Positions 16,425 through 26,509 of a DNA stretch of 64,000 nt are shown here, in pieces. Both the position numbers and the translations under genes were made by a program. The notes under the pieces were generated by a model. That model saw nothing but the letters and a program-made list of their open reading frames with translations, was not told the DNA's origin and did not search any database. This stretch comes from JALZMG01 sp963844175 (GTDB lineage: Bacteria; Actinomycetota; Acidimicrobiia; Acidimicrobiales; Ilumatobacteraceae): assembly GCA_963844175.1 (NCBI GenBank), contig CAWJNE010000013.1, positions 124,001 through 188,000 on the forward strand. The letters are read 5' to 3'. How positions within the stretch are numbered: position 1 is the stretch's first letter; each line of letters opens with the position of its first letter.

Positions 16425-16505
16425 GAATGGCTCGCTCCGCTCACCGGGCCGGGCAAGCCCGGCCTGACGTCGAGCGAGAGCTGCGCAGCGAAGGCTCCGA
16501 AAATG
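16425..16505 (+). repeat. Intergenic element Y, related to one at 10712-10808
   Basis: It follows the aldolase stop and contains GCTCGCTCCG, CTCACCGG, a perfect 8-bp hairpin (16447-16454 with 16457-16464, loop AA) and GCTGCGCAGCGAAGGCTC, in the same order as element X. Its presence argues that an upstream ATG at 16427 is not the true start of the exporter gene. Confidence 0.5.
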
Positions 16506-16513
16506 GCCCCCGA

Positions 16514-17407
16514 GTGGGCCGAGGTGTGTCGAGGTTCCTCGACACCGCGTCGCCCGAGGCGCTGTTCGTCCTCTCGGCCATCTTCCAGTACGTCGGCGCC
16601 ACGATCGCCGTCCTGCTGTTCGACGAGGTCCCGCCGCAGTCGGTGGCCTGGCTGCGGATGGTCGGGGCGGCGATCGCCGTGCTCGGCGTCGTCGGGCTGG
16701 CCGGCGGCCGGGCGTGGCGCGGGTGGACCCGCCGCGAGCTCGCCGCCGCCGCCGCCTTCGGCATCGCCACGGCGGCGATGAACACGTTCTTCTACCTCGC
16801 CATCGACCGCACGGACCTCGGCAAGAGCGTGGCCATCGAGTTCATCGGGCCGGTCGTCGTCGCCGCGGCGATGACCCGCACGCCGCGCAACGCCGGCGCA
16901 CTGGCGCTGGCGGCGGCCGGCGTGATCGTGTTGGGCGGCGTCGAGCTGGGCGACAACCTGACCGGCCTGCTGTACCTGCTCGCCGCGTCGGCGTGCTGGG
17001 CGGCGTACATCGTCATCGGGTCGCGCGTGGCCCGGCTCGGGCGCGGGGTCGCCGGGCTCGGCATCGGCTTGGGGATCGGCGCGCTGGTGCTCACGCCGTT
17101 CGGTGCGCCCGGCAGCGGGCCGGCCTGGACGAGTGCCGCCCTCCTCGGCTCCTGCCTGCTGGTCGGCGTCTTCTCGAACGCCATCCCCTACGGCATCGAC
17201 CAGTACGTGCTGCGTCGGATCCCGATGCGCCGGTTCTCGCTGCTCCTCGCCCTGCTCCCGGTGACCGCCGTCGTGATCGCCTGGATCGGTCTGGACCAGC
17301 GCCCGTCGGCCCTCGACGTCACCGGCATCGCCCTCGTCCTGCTGGGGGTGGCGCTGCAGGAGCGCGAAGAGCTGGCGAACGAGCTGGCGATCCCCGAACC
17401 GTCCTGA
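16514..17407 (+). CDS. EamA/RhtA-family transporter
   Basis: About 297 residues with ten membrane segments in two EamA repeats, as in the RhtA branch of the drug/metabolite transporter superfamily, which exports amino acids such as threonine and homoserine. Signatures are LRMVGAAIAVLGVVGL, NTFFYLAIDRTDLGKSVAIEFIGPV (strongly RhtA-like), CWAAYIVIGSRVA and SNAIPYGIDQYVLRRI. The start is uncertain. An in-frame ATG at 16427 lies inside a repeated intergenic element, so GTG 16514 (or 16526) is preferred. The substrate is inferred from the family. Confidence 0.85.
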   Translation: MGRGVSRFLDTASPEALFVLSAIFQYVGATIAVLLFDEVPPQSVAWLRMVGAAIAVLGVVGLAGGRAWRGWTRRELAAAAAFGIATAAMNTFFYLAIDRTDLGKSVAIEFIGPVVVAAAMTRTPRNAGALALAAAGVIVLGGVELGDNLTGLLYLLAASACWAAYIVIGSRVARLGRGVAGLGIGLGIGALVLTPFGAPGSGPAWTSAALLGSCLLVGVFSNAIPYGIDQYVLRRIPMRRFSLLLALLPVTAVVIAWIGLDQRPSALDVTGIALVLLGVALQEREELANELAIPEPS

Positions 17408-17440
17408 CCGTGTCCACCGATCGGTGGACACGACGGTCAG
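17404..17440. promoter_or_regulatory. Perfect palindrome behind the transporter gene
   Basis: CTGACCG...CGGTCAG arms frame a perfect 24-base palindrome (17409-17432, centre CGATCG). It may be a terminator for the transporter or an operator for the secreted-protein gene starting 124 bases further on. The self-complementary core without a loop favours a protein-binding site or a dimeric hairpin. Confidence 0.5.
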
Positions 17441-17563
17441 CCGGTGCGTCACCCGTCCGGCCGATCCCGCCCGACCCCGGGTTCCTTCATCGTGAGGACA
17501 TCACCGGGATGCACCCGGGACCGAGCCGGGAGCACCGGCCGGGGCACGAGAGGAACCACCGCC

Positions 17564-17887
17564 ATGCGCAAGTTCGCAGCCATCGCAGCCATGTCCGCCG
17601 CCGCAGCGTTCGGCGCGGTCGCTGTCGCCGGGACGGCCGGCGCCGAGTCCGACGCCGCCTCCATCCCCGGGGTCATCAAGCGCACCACGACCTCACACAT
17701 GAGTCCGACGACGGCGTCGTCGCCGGTGCACTTCCTGGCCGCCAACACGCGGGCCAACGTCCTCTGCTACACGGAGGGTCAGACACAGAACGGGAACCCG
17801 TACTGGATCAGGATCGGACAGGACGGCAAGACGGGGTTCGTCCACCGAGACTCGATCATGCCGGCCGAGACGCCGCCGCATTGCTGA
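17564..17887 (+). CDS. Small secreted SH3-like protein
   Basis: A 107-residue protein from ATG 17564, preceded by GAGAGGAA. A signal peptide (MRKFAAIAAMSAAAAFGAVAVAGTAGA) is followed by about 80 residues resembling a bacterial SH3 domain: LAANTRANVLCYTEG, YWIRIGQDGKTGFVHRDSI. Such domains often bind the cell wall. Two cysteines (one at the C-terminus) could form a disulfide outside. No enzymatic domain is present. Confidence 0.8.
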   Translation: MRKFAAIAAMSAAAAFGAVAVAGTAGAESDAASIPGVIKRTTTSHMSPTTASSPVHFLAANTRANVLCYTEGQTQNGNPYWIRIGQDGKTGFVHRDSIMPAETPPHC

Positions 17888-17903
17888 CCGGACCGTGACA
17901 GAC

Positions 17904-17934
17904 CCGCCGGGCCTCCGCTAGGAGGCCCCGGCGG
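17904..17934. terminator. Strong G/C hairpin between convergent genes
   Basis: CCGCCGGGCCTCC pairs with GGAGGCCCCGGCGG across a GCTA loop, with one unpaired base. It lies between the secreted-protein stop and the deoC stop. Confidence 0.75.
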
Positions 17935-17945
17935 TGTCGCGTCCG

Positions 17946-18629
17946 TCAGCCGGCCGAAGCGCTCCGTTGCCGGGCCTGCTCGACGATCGCCGCCGTCGAC
18001 CCGGTGCCGATGCGGGTGGCGCCGGCGTCGAGGAAGGCGACGAGCTCGTCGAGCGTGCGGATCCCCCCGGACGCCTTGACCTGCACCGCCTGCGACACCG
18101 ACGCCCGCATCAGGCGGACGTCGTCGAGCGTGGCGCCACCGGAGGCGAAGCCCGTCGAGGTCTTCACGAAGTCGGCGCCGGCCTCCTCGCTCAGGCGGCA
18201 GGCGATCACCTTCTCGTCGTCGGTCAGCAGGGAGTTCTCCAGGATCACCTTGACGAGCGCCCGGCCGAGGGCGGCGTCGATGACGGCGGCCACGTCGTCG
18301 CGGACGTAGACGTGCTCGCCGGATCGCAGCATGCCGACGGCGATCACCACGTCGAGCTCGACGGCGCCCTGATCGATCGCCGCCAACGCTTCGCCGACCT
18401 TGGTCGCCGTCAGGTGGTCACCGTGGGGGAAGCCGATCACCGTCCCGACGTCGACGTCCGAGCTGGCCAGCGCCTCGACACACGCTGCGACGTCGATCGG
18501 CCGGCAGCACACCGACGCCACGTGCAGCTCAGCGGCCAGCGCGCACCCGGCGAGCACCTCTTCGGTCGTCAGCTCGGGTTTGAGCAGGGCATGGTCGATG
18601 GTCCGCGCCACCTGCTCGGCGCTGCGCAC
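17946..18629 (-). CDS. deoC: Deoxyribose-phosphate aldolase
   Basis: A 227-residue class I (Schiff-base) aldolase that splits 2-deoxyribose-5-phosphate into acetaldehyde and glyceraldehyde-3-phosphate in deoxynucleoside breakdown. It has the start IDHALLKPELT, the GTVIGFPHG loop, ELDVVIAVG, the catalytic Lys in FVKTSTGF and the second Lys in VKASGGIR. The length is typical for the family. It lies ten bases after the rhodanese-E1 gene on the same strand, so transcription is probably shared, though the functions are not obviously linked. No deoA/deoB gene is in the window. Confidence 0.95.
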   Translation of the reverse strand: MRSAEQVARTIDHALLKPELTTEEVLAGCALAAELHVASVCCRPIDVAACVEALASSDVDVGTVIGFPHGDHLTATKVGEALAAIDQGAVELDVVIAVGMLRSGEHVYVRDDVAAVIDAALGRALVKVILENSLLTDDEKVIACRLSEEAGADFVKTSTGFASGGATLDDVRLMRASVSQAVQVKASGGIRTLDELVAFLDAGATRIGTGSTAAIVEQARQRSASAG

Positions 18630-18638
18630 GATCGGCCG

Positions 18639-19808
<1,170 letters not shown>

Positions 19809-19819
19809 GACAACAAAGC

Positions 19820-20587
19820 CTACTGGTCTGGTCGGGTTTCCCCGGCGACGATCTCCGGCAGGACGTCGCCGATCTGTCCGCGCAGGACGGCGTCGCCGAG
19901 GCGGTCGAGGTCGGTCGGGCCGGCGTTGACGATGACGACCGTTGCGCCCGCGCTCTTCGCCCGCGGCACGCAGTTGGCGGCCGGGTAGACGCTGAGGGTC
20001 GACCCGACGGCGAGCAGCAGGTCGCACTCCTCACTGACCCGCAGTGCCCGGTCGATGACCTCGGGCACCAGCGCCTGTCCGAACGAGATGGTGTCGCTCT
20101 TGAGGATGCCGCCGCACAGCTCGCACGGCGGGTCGTCGGCGCCGGACCGGACCCGGTCCAACGCCTCGGCCATCGGCCGGCGGTCCTGGCAGTCCCAGCA
20201 CCGCGACCACCAGATGGTTCCGTGCACCTCGACGACCAGCTCGACATCGGTGCCGGCCTTCTGGTGCAGGCCGTCGATGTTCTGGGTCACGACGGCGTGC
20301 AGCTTGCCGCGGCGCTGCAGCTCGACGATCGCGAGGTGCCCACGGTTCGGCTCGGCGGTCCACGCCGGCGTCGTCAGGCGGTTCTGCCACGCCTGCCGCC
20401 GGACGTCGCGATCGGCGAGGTAGTGCTGCAACGTCGCCGTCTTCTCGGCCCCCGGGTTCTTGGTCCACACGCCCTGCGGCCCGCGGAAGTCGGGGATGCC
20501 GGAGTCGGTCGAGATCCCGGCGCCGGTGAGGACGGTGATCCGCTCGGCGTCGTCGATCCAGCCGCGCACGGTGTCGAGCTCGGACAC
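19820..20587 (-). CDS. Sir2-family NAD-dependent protein deacylase
   Basis: A 255-residue sirtuin that removes acyl groups from lysines using NAD+. It carries GAGISTDSGIPDFRG, QNIDGLHQKAG, the catalytic His in VEVHGT, four zinc-binding Cys (CWDC and CELCGG), FGQALV and VGSTLSVYPAA. The Ala-Tyr-Arg pattern of class III (SIRT5-like) enzymes is not evident. GTG 20587 is preferred over an in-frame ATG at 20713, whose extra residues (GGWGTGPPRWIGRW) look like another frame. It lies 11 bases before the rhodanese-E1 gene, so the sirtuin leads a three-gene run with that gene and deoC. Confidence 0.92.
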   Translation of the reverse strand: MSELDTVRGWIDDAERITVLTGAGISTDSGIPDFRGPQGVWTKNPGAEKTATLQHYLADRDVRRQAWQNRLTTPAWTAEPNRGHLAIVELQRRGKLHAVVTQNIDGLHQKAGTDVELVVEVHGTIWWSRCWDCQDRRPMAEALDRVRSGADDPPCELCGGILKSDTISFGQALVPEVIDRALRVSEECDLLLAVGSTLSVYPAANCVPRAKSAGATVVIVNAGPTDLDRLGDAVLRGQIGDVLPEIVAGETRPDQ

Positions 20588-20690
20588 GGCGTGCAGTCTC
20601 GCAGGAGGGCGTTCCGTTCCGCCGTGGTCGGCGCGCCCAGGGGAGGTACCGGCGTCCTCCACCCACCGGCCGATCCACCTCGGAGGTCCA

Positions 20691-21314
20691 GTGCCCCATC
20701 CACCAGCCGCCACCTTCCACCCGGACGCCCGTCCGGTCGACCAACCGCTCCCCCGGCTCGTCCAGGTCGTGCCCTGGGACGACCCCGTCGTCGATCGGCG
20801 CGGCCACGACCCCCGCTCGGGCTACGTCGAGCAGTTCTGGCTGTCCGTCCTCGGCCCGACGGCCACCTGGCTGCTGCGGCGCCTGGTCGCCGGGTTCGAC
20901 CACCATCCCGCCGGCTACGAGCTCGTCGTGGCCGATGCCGCCCGCGGGCTCGGGCTCAGCGTCAGCAAGGGGATGGCGTCACCGTTCGCCAAGGCGCTGC
21001 AGCGCTGCGTGATGTTCGGAGTGGTCAACCGCCGGTCCGAGCGCTGGATCGTGCGCCGGCGAGTGCCGCCGATCTCGCAGCGCCACCTGCTGCGCCTGCC
21101 GCCGGCGCTGCAACGGGCCCACGAGCAGTGGACGGGCACGACGATCCACCTCGACACGCTGGAGCGGGCGCACGCGCTGGCCCAGGCGATGCTCGCCGCT
21201 GGCGACGACCGCGGCGTCCTGGAACCGCAGCTCGTGGCCGTCGGCGTCCCCGCCCGCACCGCCGCCGAGGCGTGCCAGTTGGTGTTGCGTCAGCCGGTGG
21301 CCGGCTCGTCGTGA
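20691..21314 (+). CDS. Hypothetical actinobacterial protein
   Basis: A 207-residue protein from GTG 20691, with CGGAGG seven bases upstream. The sequence is soluble, rich in Arg and Leu, with conserved-looking blocks (GYVEQFWLSVLGPTATWLLRRL, LGLSVSKGMASPFAKALQRCVMFG, RRRVPPISQRHLLRLPPALQRAHEQW). No catalytic motif is recognised. The helical, basic character of residues ~70-150 could reflect a winged-helix fold, but this is speculation. A longer in-frame start at 20460 overlaps the divergent sirtuin and is rejected. Confidence 0.7.
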   Translation: MPHPPAATFHPDARPVDQPLPRLVQVVPWDDPVVDRRGHDPRSGYVEQFWLSVLGPTATWLLRRLVAGFDHHPAGYELVVADAARGLGLSVSKGMASPFAKALQRCVMFGVVNRRSERWIVRRRVPPISQRHLLRLPPALQRAHEQWTGTTIHLDTLERAHALAQAMLAAGDDRGVLEPQLVAVGVPARTAAEACQLVLRQPVAGSS

Positions 21315-21351
21315 CGCGATGAGACATGAGCGGTCAACGACCGCCCATCGC

Positions 21352-22875
21352 TCATCGCACGGGGCGGAAGTTGACGGCCAGGTCGATCAACAACCGTGTC
21401 CCGAACCCAGTGGCGCCCTTCGACCGCCAGCTCTCGTCGGCGTCGGCCTTCATCGGCCCGGCGATGTCGAGGTGGGCCCACGCCACGTCGCCGACGAACT
21501 CGGAGAGGAACACGGCCGCCGTGATCGCCCCGCCGTACTGGTTGCCGACGTTCTTCAGGTCGGCGATGTCGGAGTCGAGCAGCTTGCGGTACTTGGTCCG
21601 CTCGAGCGGGAGCTGCCAGACCGGCTCGTCGACGTCGGCGGCCGCCTCGCGCACCTGGTCGACCCACGCCTGGTCGTTGCCGAAGACGCCAGCCATGCCC
21701 TGGCCGAGGGCGACCATGCACGCACCGGTCAGGGTGGCGATGTCGACGATCGCATCGGGCGCCTGCTCGGTCGCCAGCACCAGACCGTCGGCCAGGACGA
21801 GCCGGCCCTCGGCGTCGGTGTTGTGCACCTCGACCGTGGTCCCGCCGTGGATCCGCAGCACGTCGCCGAGCTTCATCGCCGACCCGGACGGCATGTTGTC
21901 CGTGCACATCAGGTAGCCCGTCACGGTCGCCGTGCAGCCGAGCGCCTGCAGCGTCGACATCGACGCCAGCACCGCCGCCGCACCCGACATGTCCATCTTC
22001 ATCGCCGCGTGCATCACGTCGGTCGGCTTCAGGCTGATCCCTCCGGAGTCGTACATCACCCCCTTGCCGACCATCGCCAGGTGGCCGTTCGAGCCGCCAC
22101 CGCGGCGCGGGCGGTAGGTCAAGCGGATCATGCGAGGCGGCTCCTCGCTGCCGGCGTTGACCCCGAGCAGCCCGCCGCAGCCGAGCTCTGCGAGGGCGGC
22201 CTCGTCGAACACCTCGACCTGCAGACCGGTCGACGCGCCGACCTCCCGCGCCACGTCGGCCATGCGCTGCGCGGTCAGGTGCCCGGGCGGCGTGTTGGCC
22301 AGGTCGCGCGCCAGCTGGGCGGCGTTGGCGACGACCGTGCCCCGCGCCGCGCCGGCGGCGACGGACTTCGCCCGCCCGCCCGCCGCGAGCAGCGTGATCT
22401 CGCCCAGCTCGTTCCCAGCGCCCTCCTTGCGCAGCGCGCTGTACCGGTACCGGGACAGGAGCAGCCCCTCGACCACCGCCTGACCGGCCTCCTTGCCGGC
22501 GACTGCGGCCGTGTCGGCGAGTGTCGTGGCCACCCGCCCGAGCTTGCCGGTCGCCCGGCCGAAGGCGGCCGCCGCGTCGCGCAACACGGCGGCGGTCGTC
22601 CCCGCCGGATCACCGACCCCGACGGCGGCGACCGACGGCCCGTCCTTGCGCGGCACCACCAGCGTCTGGCCGACCTTGCCCTCGAACCCGGCCGCGGCGA
22701 GCGTCGCCCGATCGAGCCCGAGCTGGCGCGGCACGGCGCCGCGCTCGCCGACGGCGTACCCGACGACGTCGGCGTCGGCCGGGGCCGAGCGGGCGACGCC
22801 GACGTGCAGGCGGTCGGCCCTCCCGATCGACGGGGCGGGGTGGAACTCGGCGACGTCGCCGGCGTGCTCGGACAT
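21352..22875 (-). CDS. pepA: Leucyl aminopeptidase, M17 family
   Basis: A 507-residue dinuclear zinc/manganese aminopeptidase. The C-terminal catalytic domain shows the Lys/Asp motif GKGVMYDSGGISLKP (canonical GKGITFDSGG), the acidic MKMDMSGAAAV, the signature NTDAEGRLVLAD with metal ligands and the catalytic Arg, and LTGACMVALG. The N-terminal ~170 residues form the macro-like domain. ATG 22875 avoids 25 extra residues that would overlap the metH promoter region. It is divergent from metH with 73 bases between starts. It probably has a housekeeping role in peptide turnover. Confidence 0.94.
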   Translation of the reverse strand: MSEHAGDVAEFHPAPSIGRADRLHVGVARSAPADADVVGYAVGERGAVPRQLGLDRATLAAAGFEGKVGQTLVVPRKDGPSVAAVGVGDPAGTTAAVLRDAAAAFGRATGKLGRVATTLADTAAVAGKEAGQAVVEGLLLSRYRYSALRKEGAGNELGEITLLAAGGRAKSVAAGAARGTVVANAAQLARDLANTPPGHLTAQRMADVAREVGASTGLQVEVFDEAALAELGCGGLLGVNAGSEEPPRMIRLTYRPRRGGGSNGHLAMVGKGVMYDSGGISLKPTDVMHAAMKMDMSGAAAVLASMSTLQALGCTATVTGYLMCTDNMPSGSAMKLGDVLRIHGGTTVEVHNTDAEGRLVLADGLVLATEQAPDAIVDIATLTGACMVALGQGMAGVFGNDQAWVDQVREAAADVDEPVWQLPLERTKYRKLLDSDIADLKNVGNQYGGAITAAVFLSEFVGDVAWAHLDIAGPMKADADESWRSKGATGFGTRLLIDLAVNFRPVR

Positions 22876-22948
22876 GGCGATCAGTGTGCCGCACCCGGGG
22901 TCAACGTCCCATGCGCCGATCGAGACCCACCAGTAGCCTCGATGCTCC

Positions 22949-25900
22949 ATGCCTCGCCAGCCCTACTTGGACGCCGTCGCCGAGCGGGTCGTCATCTTCG
23001 ACGGCGCCTTCGGCACCTACGTCCAGGACCTCGATCTCGGCCCGGACGACTTCGGCGGTCCTGCGCTCGAGGGCTGCAACGAGATGCTGTGCCTGACGCG
23101 TCCGGACGTCATCGCCGACATGCACGCCGCCTTCTTCGACGTCGGGGTCGACGTCGTCGAGACGGCCAGCTTCGGCAGCTTCTCGACCGTGCTCGTCGAG
23201 TACGGCATCGCCGATCGGGCTCACGAGCTGAACGTCGCCAGCGCCCGCATCGCCCGCCAGGTCGCCGACAGCTACGACGACGGTCGCACCCGGTACGTGG
23301 CCGGCTCGATCGGACCCGGCACGAAGCTGCCGAGCCTCGGCAACATCGCCTTCGCCGACCTGCGCGACGCCTACGAGGAGCAGGCCAACGGGCTGCTCGA
23401 GGGCGGCGCCGACCTGCTCGTGGTCGAGACCTGCTACGACCTGCTGCAGGCCAAGGCGGCGCTGATCGCCTGCCGCCGGGCGATGCGCGACGTCGGGCGC
23501 GAGGTCCCGCTGCAGGTGCAGGTGACCATGGAGACGACCGGTCGGATGCTGATCGGCACGGAGATCGGCGCCGCGCTGGTCGCCCTGCAGGCCATGCGGC
23601 CCGATGTGCTCGGGATCAACTGCGCCACCGGTCCGGCCGAGATGCAGGAGCACCTGCGCTACCTCAACCGCCACTCGCCGCTGCCGATCAGCGTGCTGCC
23701 CAACGCCGGCCTGCCGAGCGTGGTCGACGGGCGCACCCACTACGACCTGACCCCCGAGCAGCTGGCCGAGTTCCACGCCCGCCACGTCTCCGAGCTGGGC
23801 ATCCACGTGGTCGGCGGGTGCTGCGGCACGACTCCGGAGCACCTGCGCCAGGTCGTCGACGCGGTCCGTGACCTCACGCCGGCATCCCGTGCGCCCGTCA
23901 GCGAGCCGAGCGTGGCCTCGATCTACAGCCCGGTGCCGATCGAGCAGGACCTGTCGTTCCTGATCATCGGCGAGCGGACCAACGCCAACGGTTCCAAGGC
24001 GTTCCGCGAGGCGATGCTGGCCGGCGACTGGGACACCTGCACGAAGATGGCCAACGAGCAGGTGCGCGAGGGCGCCCACGTGCTCGACGTCTGCGTCGAC
24101 TACGTCGGGCGGGACGGCGCCGTCGACATGGACGAGATCGCCAAGCGGTTCGCCACGCAGTCGAGCGTGCCACTGGTGCTCGACTCCACGGAGACCCCCG
24201 TGATCGAGGCCGCCCTCCAGCACATCGGCGGGCGGCCGATCCTCAACTCGGCCAACCTGGAGGACGGCGAGCTGCCCGACAGCCGCTTCGACCGGGTGAT
24301 GTCGCTGGCCCGCGAGTACGGCGCGGCCGTCATCTGCCTGTTGATCGACGAGCGGGGGCAGGCCCGTGACGTCGAGTGGAAGCTGGAGATCGCCCATCGC
24401 ATCCACGAGATCGCCACCGAGCGCTACGGGTTGTCGGCCACCGACCTGATCTTCGATGCGCTGACGTTCCCGCTGTCGACGGGCGACGACGACCTGCGCC
24501 GCGACGCCATCTACACGCTCGAGGCGATCAAGCGGATCAAGGCCGAGATCCCCGGCGCGCACACCACGCTCGGTGTGTCCAACGTCAGCTTCGGGCTCAA
24601 CCCCGCCGCCCGGCACACGCTGAACAGCGTGTTCCTCCACGAGGCCGTGCAGGCGGGGCTGGACTCGGCGATCGTCCACGCCGGCAAGATCGTCCCCCTC
24701 AACCGGCTGCCCGACGACCAGCGCGAGGTCTGCCTCGACCTGGTGTGGGACCGGCGGCGAACCTCCGTGGTCGACGGCGTGACGGACACCTACGACCCAC
24801 TGCAGCAGCTGCTCGAGGTGTTCGCCGACGTCAAGTCGACGAAGACCGAGAAGCCGGACCGTTCCGGCCTCCCGGTCCAGGAGCGCCTGCACCACCGCAT
24901 CGTCGACGGCGACCGCGACGGTCTGACCGCCGACCTCGACGAGGCGCTGGCGAGCGGCCTTGTCGCCCTGGAGATCGTCAACGACGTGCTGCTCGGCGGC
25001 ATGAAGGTCGTCGGCGAGCTGTTCGGCTCCGGCCAGATGCAGCTGCCGTTCGTGCTGCAGTCGGCGGAGACGATGAAGACGGCCGTCGCCTACCTCGAAC
25101 CGCACATGGAGCGCATCGGCGGTTCGACGAGCAAGGGCAAGCTCGTGCTGGCCACCGTCAAGGGCGACGTGCACGACATCGGCAAGAACCTCGTCGACAT
25201 CATCTGCACGAACAACGGCTACGAGGTCCACAACCTGGGCATCAAGGTGCCGATCTCCGAGATGGTGGCCAAGGTCAAGGAGGTCGAGGCCGACGCCCTC
25301 GGCATGAGCGGGCTGCTGGTCAAATCGACATTGATCATGCGCGACAACCTGGAGGAGCTGAACAACCTGGGGCTGGCGGATCTGCCAGTGCTGCTGGGCG
25401 GCGCGGCGCTGACGCGGCGCTACGTCGAGCGCGACCTGCGCGAGCTGTACCAGGGGCGGCTGTTCTACGGGCGCGACGCGTTCGAAGGGCTGTCGACGCT
25501 GGAGGCGTTGATGGGGATGAAGCGCTCGGGCGAGTGGGACGAGGACTTCGGTCGGGTGCCCACGGGTCGGGTGCTCCCCGAGCGGTCGGGCCAGGCCGAG
25601 CTCGCCGTGGAGCTGCCTCGCCGCTCCCCCGACGTCGCCGCCGACAACGAGGTCTTCACGCCGCCGTTCCTCGGCAGCCGGGTGGTCAAGGGCATCGGGC
25701 TCGACGAGATCGCCGAGTACGTCAACGAGACCGCGCTGTACCGCAACCAGTGGCAGTTCCGCCCGGAGCGGATCCAGGACGGTGGCACCGAGCGGCCCGA
25801 GAACGACGAGGAGTTCAAGACCCGCATCCGCTCGACGTTCCGCGAGCAGCTCGGCGCAGCCAAGGCGTCCGGGGTGCTCGTGCCCCAGGTGGTCTACGGG

Positions 25901-26470
25901 TACTTCCCGGCCAACGGCGATGGCGACGACCTCGTGATCTGGACCGACGAGGCGCGCACGAGCGAGGCGGCGCGGTTCCACTACCCGCGCCAGAAGGCGG
26001 CGCCGTTCCTGTGCATCGCCGACTTCTTCCGCCCGGTGGAATCGGACGAGGTGGACTACGCGGCGTTCCACATCGTCACGATGGGCGCCGCGGTCAGCGA
26101 GGCGGCGGCGGAGCTGTTCGCCCGCAACGAGTACCAGCAGTACCTGCTGCTGCACGGCCTCGGGGTCGAGATGGCCGAGGCGCTGGCCGAGCTGTGGCAC
26201 CGCCGGATCCGCCAGGAGCTGGGCTTCGTCGACGAGGACGGCCCGACCGTTGGTGGCCTGTTCCGCCAGCAGTACCGGGGCGGCCGGTACTCGTGGGGGT
26301 ACCCCGCCTGCCCCGACCTGGAGGACAACGCCACGGTGGCCCGCCTGCTCGGTGCCGACCGGCTGGGCATCGAGGTCAGCGAGGAGACGGGCTGGCAGTA
26401 CCAGCCGGAGCAGACCACCTCGGCGATCATCTGCCACCATCCTCAGGCCAAGTACTTCGTCGCCCGGTAG
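22949..26470 (+). CDS. metH: Cobalamin-dependent methionine synthase
   Basis: A 1173-residue four-module enzyme that moves a methyl group from methyltetrahydrofolate through cobalamin to homocysteine. The homocysteine domain (~1-310) has zinc Cys225, Cys291 and Cys292 (INCATG, GGCCGT). The pterin domain (~330-610) has IIGERTNANGSKAF and SNVSFGL. The cobalamin domain (~650-870) has the cap and DVHDIGKN, where His742 is the lower cobalt ligand. The activation domain (~900-1173) has RYSWGYPACPDL and TSAIICHHPQAKYF for AdoMet binding. All modules are intact. Cobalamin must be made or imported; no cobalamin riboswitch is visible in the 73-base upstream gap. Confidence 0.97.
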   Translation: MPRQPYLDAVAERVVIFDGAFGTYVQDLDLGPDDFGGPALEGCNEMLCLTRPDVIADMHAAFFDVGVDVVETASFGSFSTVLVEYGIADRAHELNVASARIARQVADSYDDGRTRYVAGSIGPGTKLPSLGNIAFADLRDAYEEQANGLLEGGADLLVVETCYDLLQAKAALIACRRAMRDVGREVPLQVQVTMETTGRMLIGTEIGAALVALQAMRPDVLGINCATGPAEMQEHLRYLNRHSPLPISVLPNAGLPSVVDGRTHYDLTPEQLAEFHARHVSELGIHVVGGCCGTTPEHLRQVVDAVRDLTPASRAPVSEPSVASIYSPVPIEQDLSFLIIGERTNANGSKAFREAMLAGDWDTCTKMANEQVREGAHVLDVCVDYVGRDGAVDMDEIAKRFATQSSVPLVLDSTETPVIEAALQHIGGRPILNSANLEDGELPDSRFDRVMSLAREYGAAVICLLIDERGQARDVEWKLEIAHRIHEIATERYGLSATDLIFDALTFPLSTGDDDLRRDAIYTLEAIKRIKAEIPGAHTTLGVSNVSFGLNPAARHTLNSVFLHEAVQAGLDSAIVHAGKIVPLNRLPDDQREVCLDLVWDRRRTSVVDGVTDTYDPLQQLLEVFADVKSTKTEKPDRSGLPVQERLHHRIVDGDRDGLTADLDEALASGLVALEIVNDVLLGGMKVVGELFGSGQMQLPFVLQSAETMKTAVAYLEPHMERIGGSTSKGKLVLATVKGDVHDIGKNLVDIICTNNGYEVHNLGIKVPISEMVAKVKEVEADALGMSGLLVKSTLIMRDNLEELNNLGLADLPVLLGGAALTRRYVERDLRELYQGRLFYGRDAFEGLSTLEALMGMKRSGEWDEDFGRVPTGRVLPERSGQAELAVELPRRSPDVAADNEVFTPPFLGSRVVKGIGLDEIAEYVNETALYRNQWQFRPERIQDGGTERPENDEEFKTRIRSTFREQLGAAKASGVLVPQVVYGYFPANGDGDDLVIWTDEARTSEAARFHYPRQKAAPFLCIADFFRPVESDEVDYAAFHIVTMGAAVSEAAAELFARNEYQQYLLLHGLGVEMAEALAELWHRRIRQELGFVDEDGPTVGGLFRQQYRGGRYSWGYPACPDLEDNATVARLLGADRLGIEVSEETGWQYQPEQTTSAIICHHPQAKYFVAR

Positions 26471-26509
26471 CGCACGCCGGCCCACGGTTCGACGTGCCAC
26501 CATCCCGTG

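Noticed and set aside
22876..22948. Cobalamin riboswitch upstream of metH
   Set aside because: The gap is only 73 bases and shows none of the conserved B12-box sequence.
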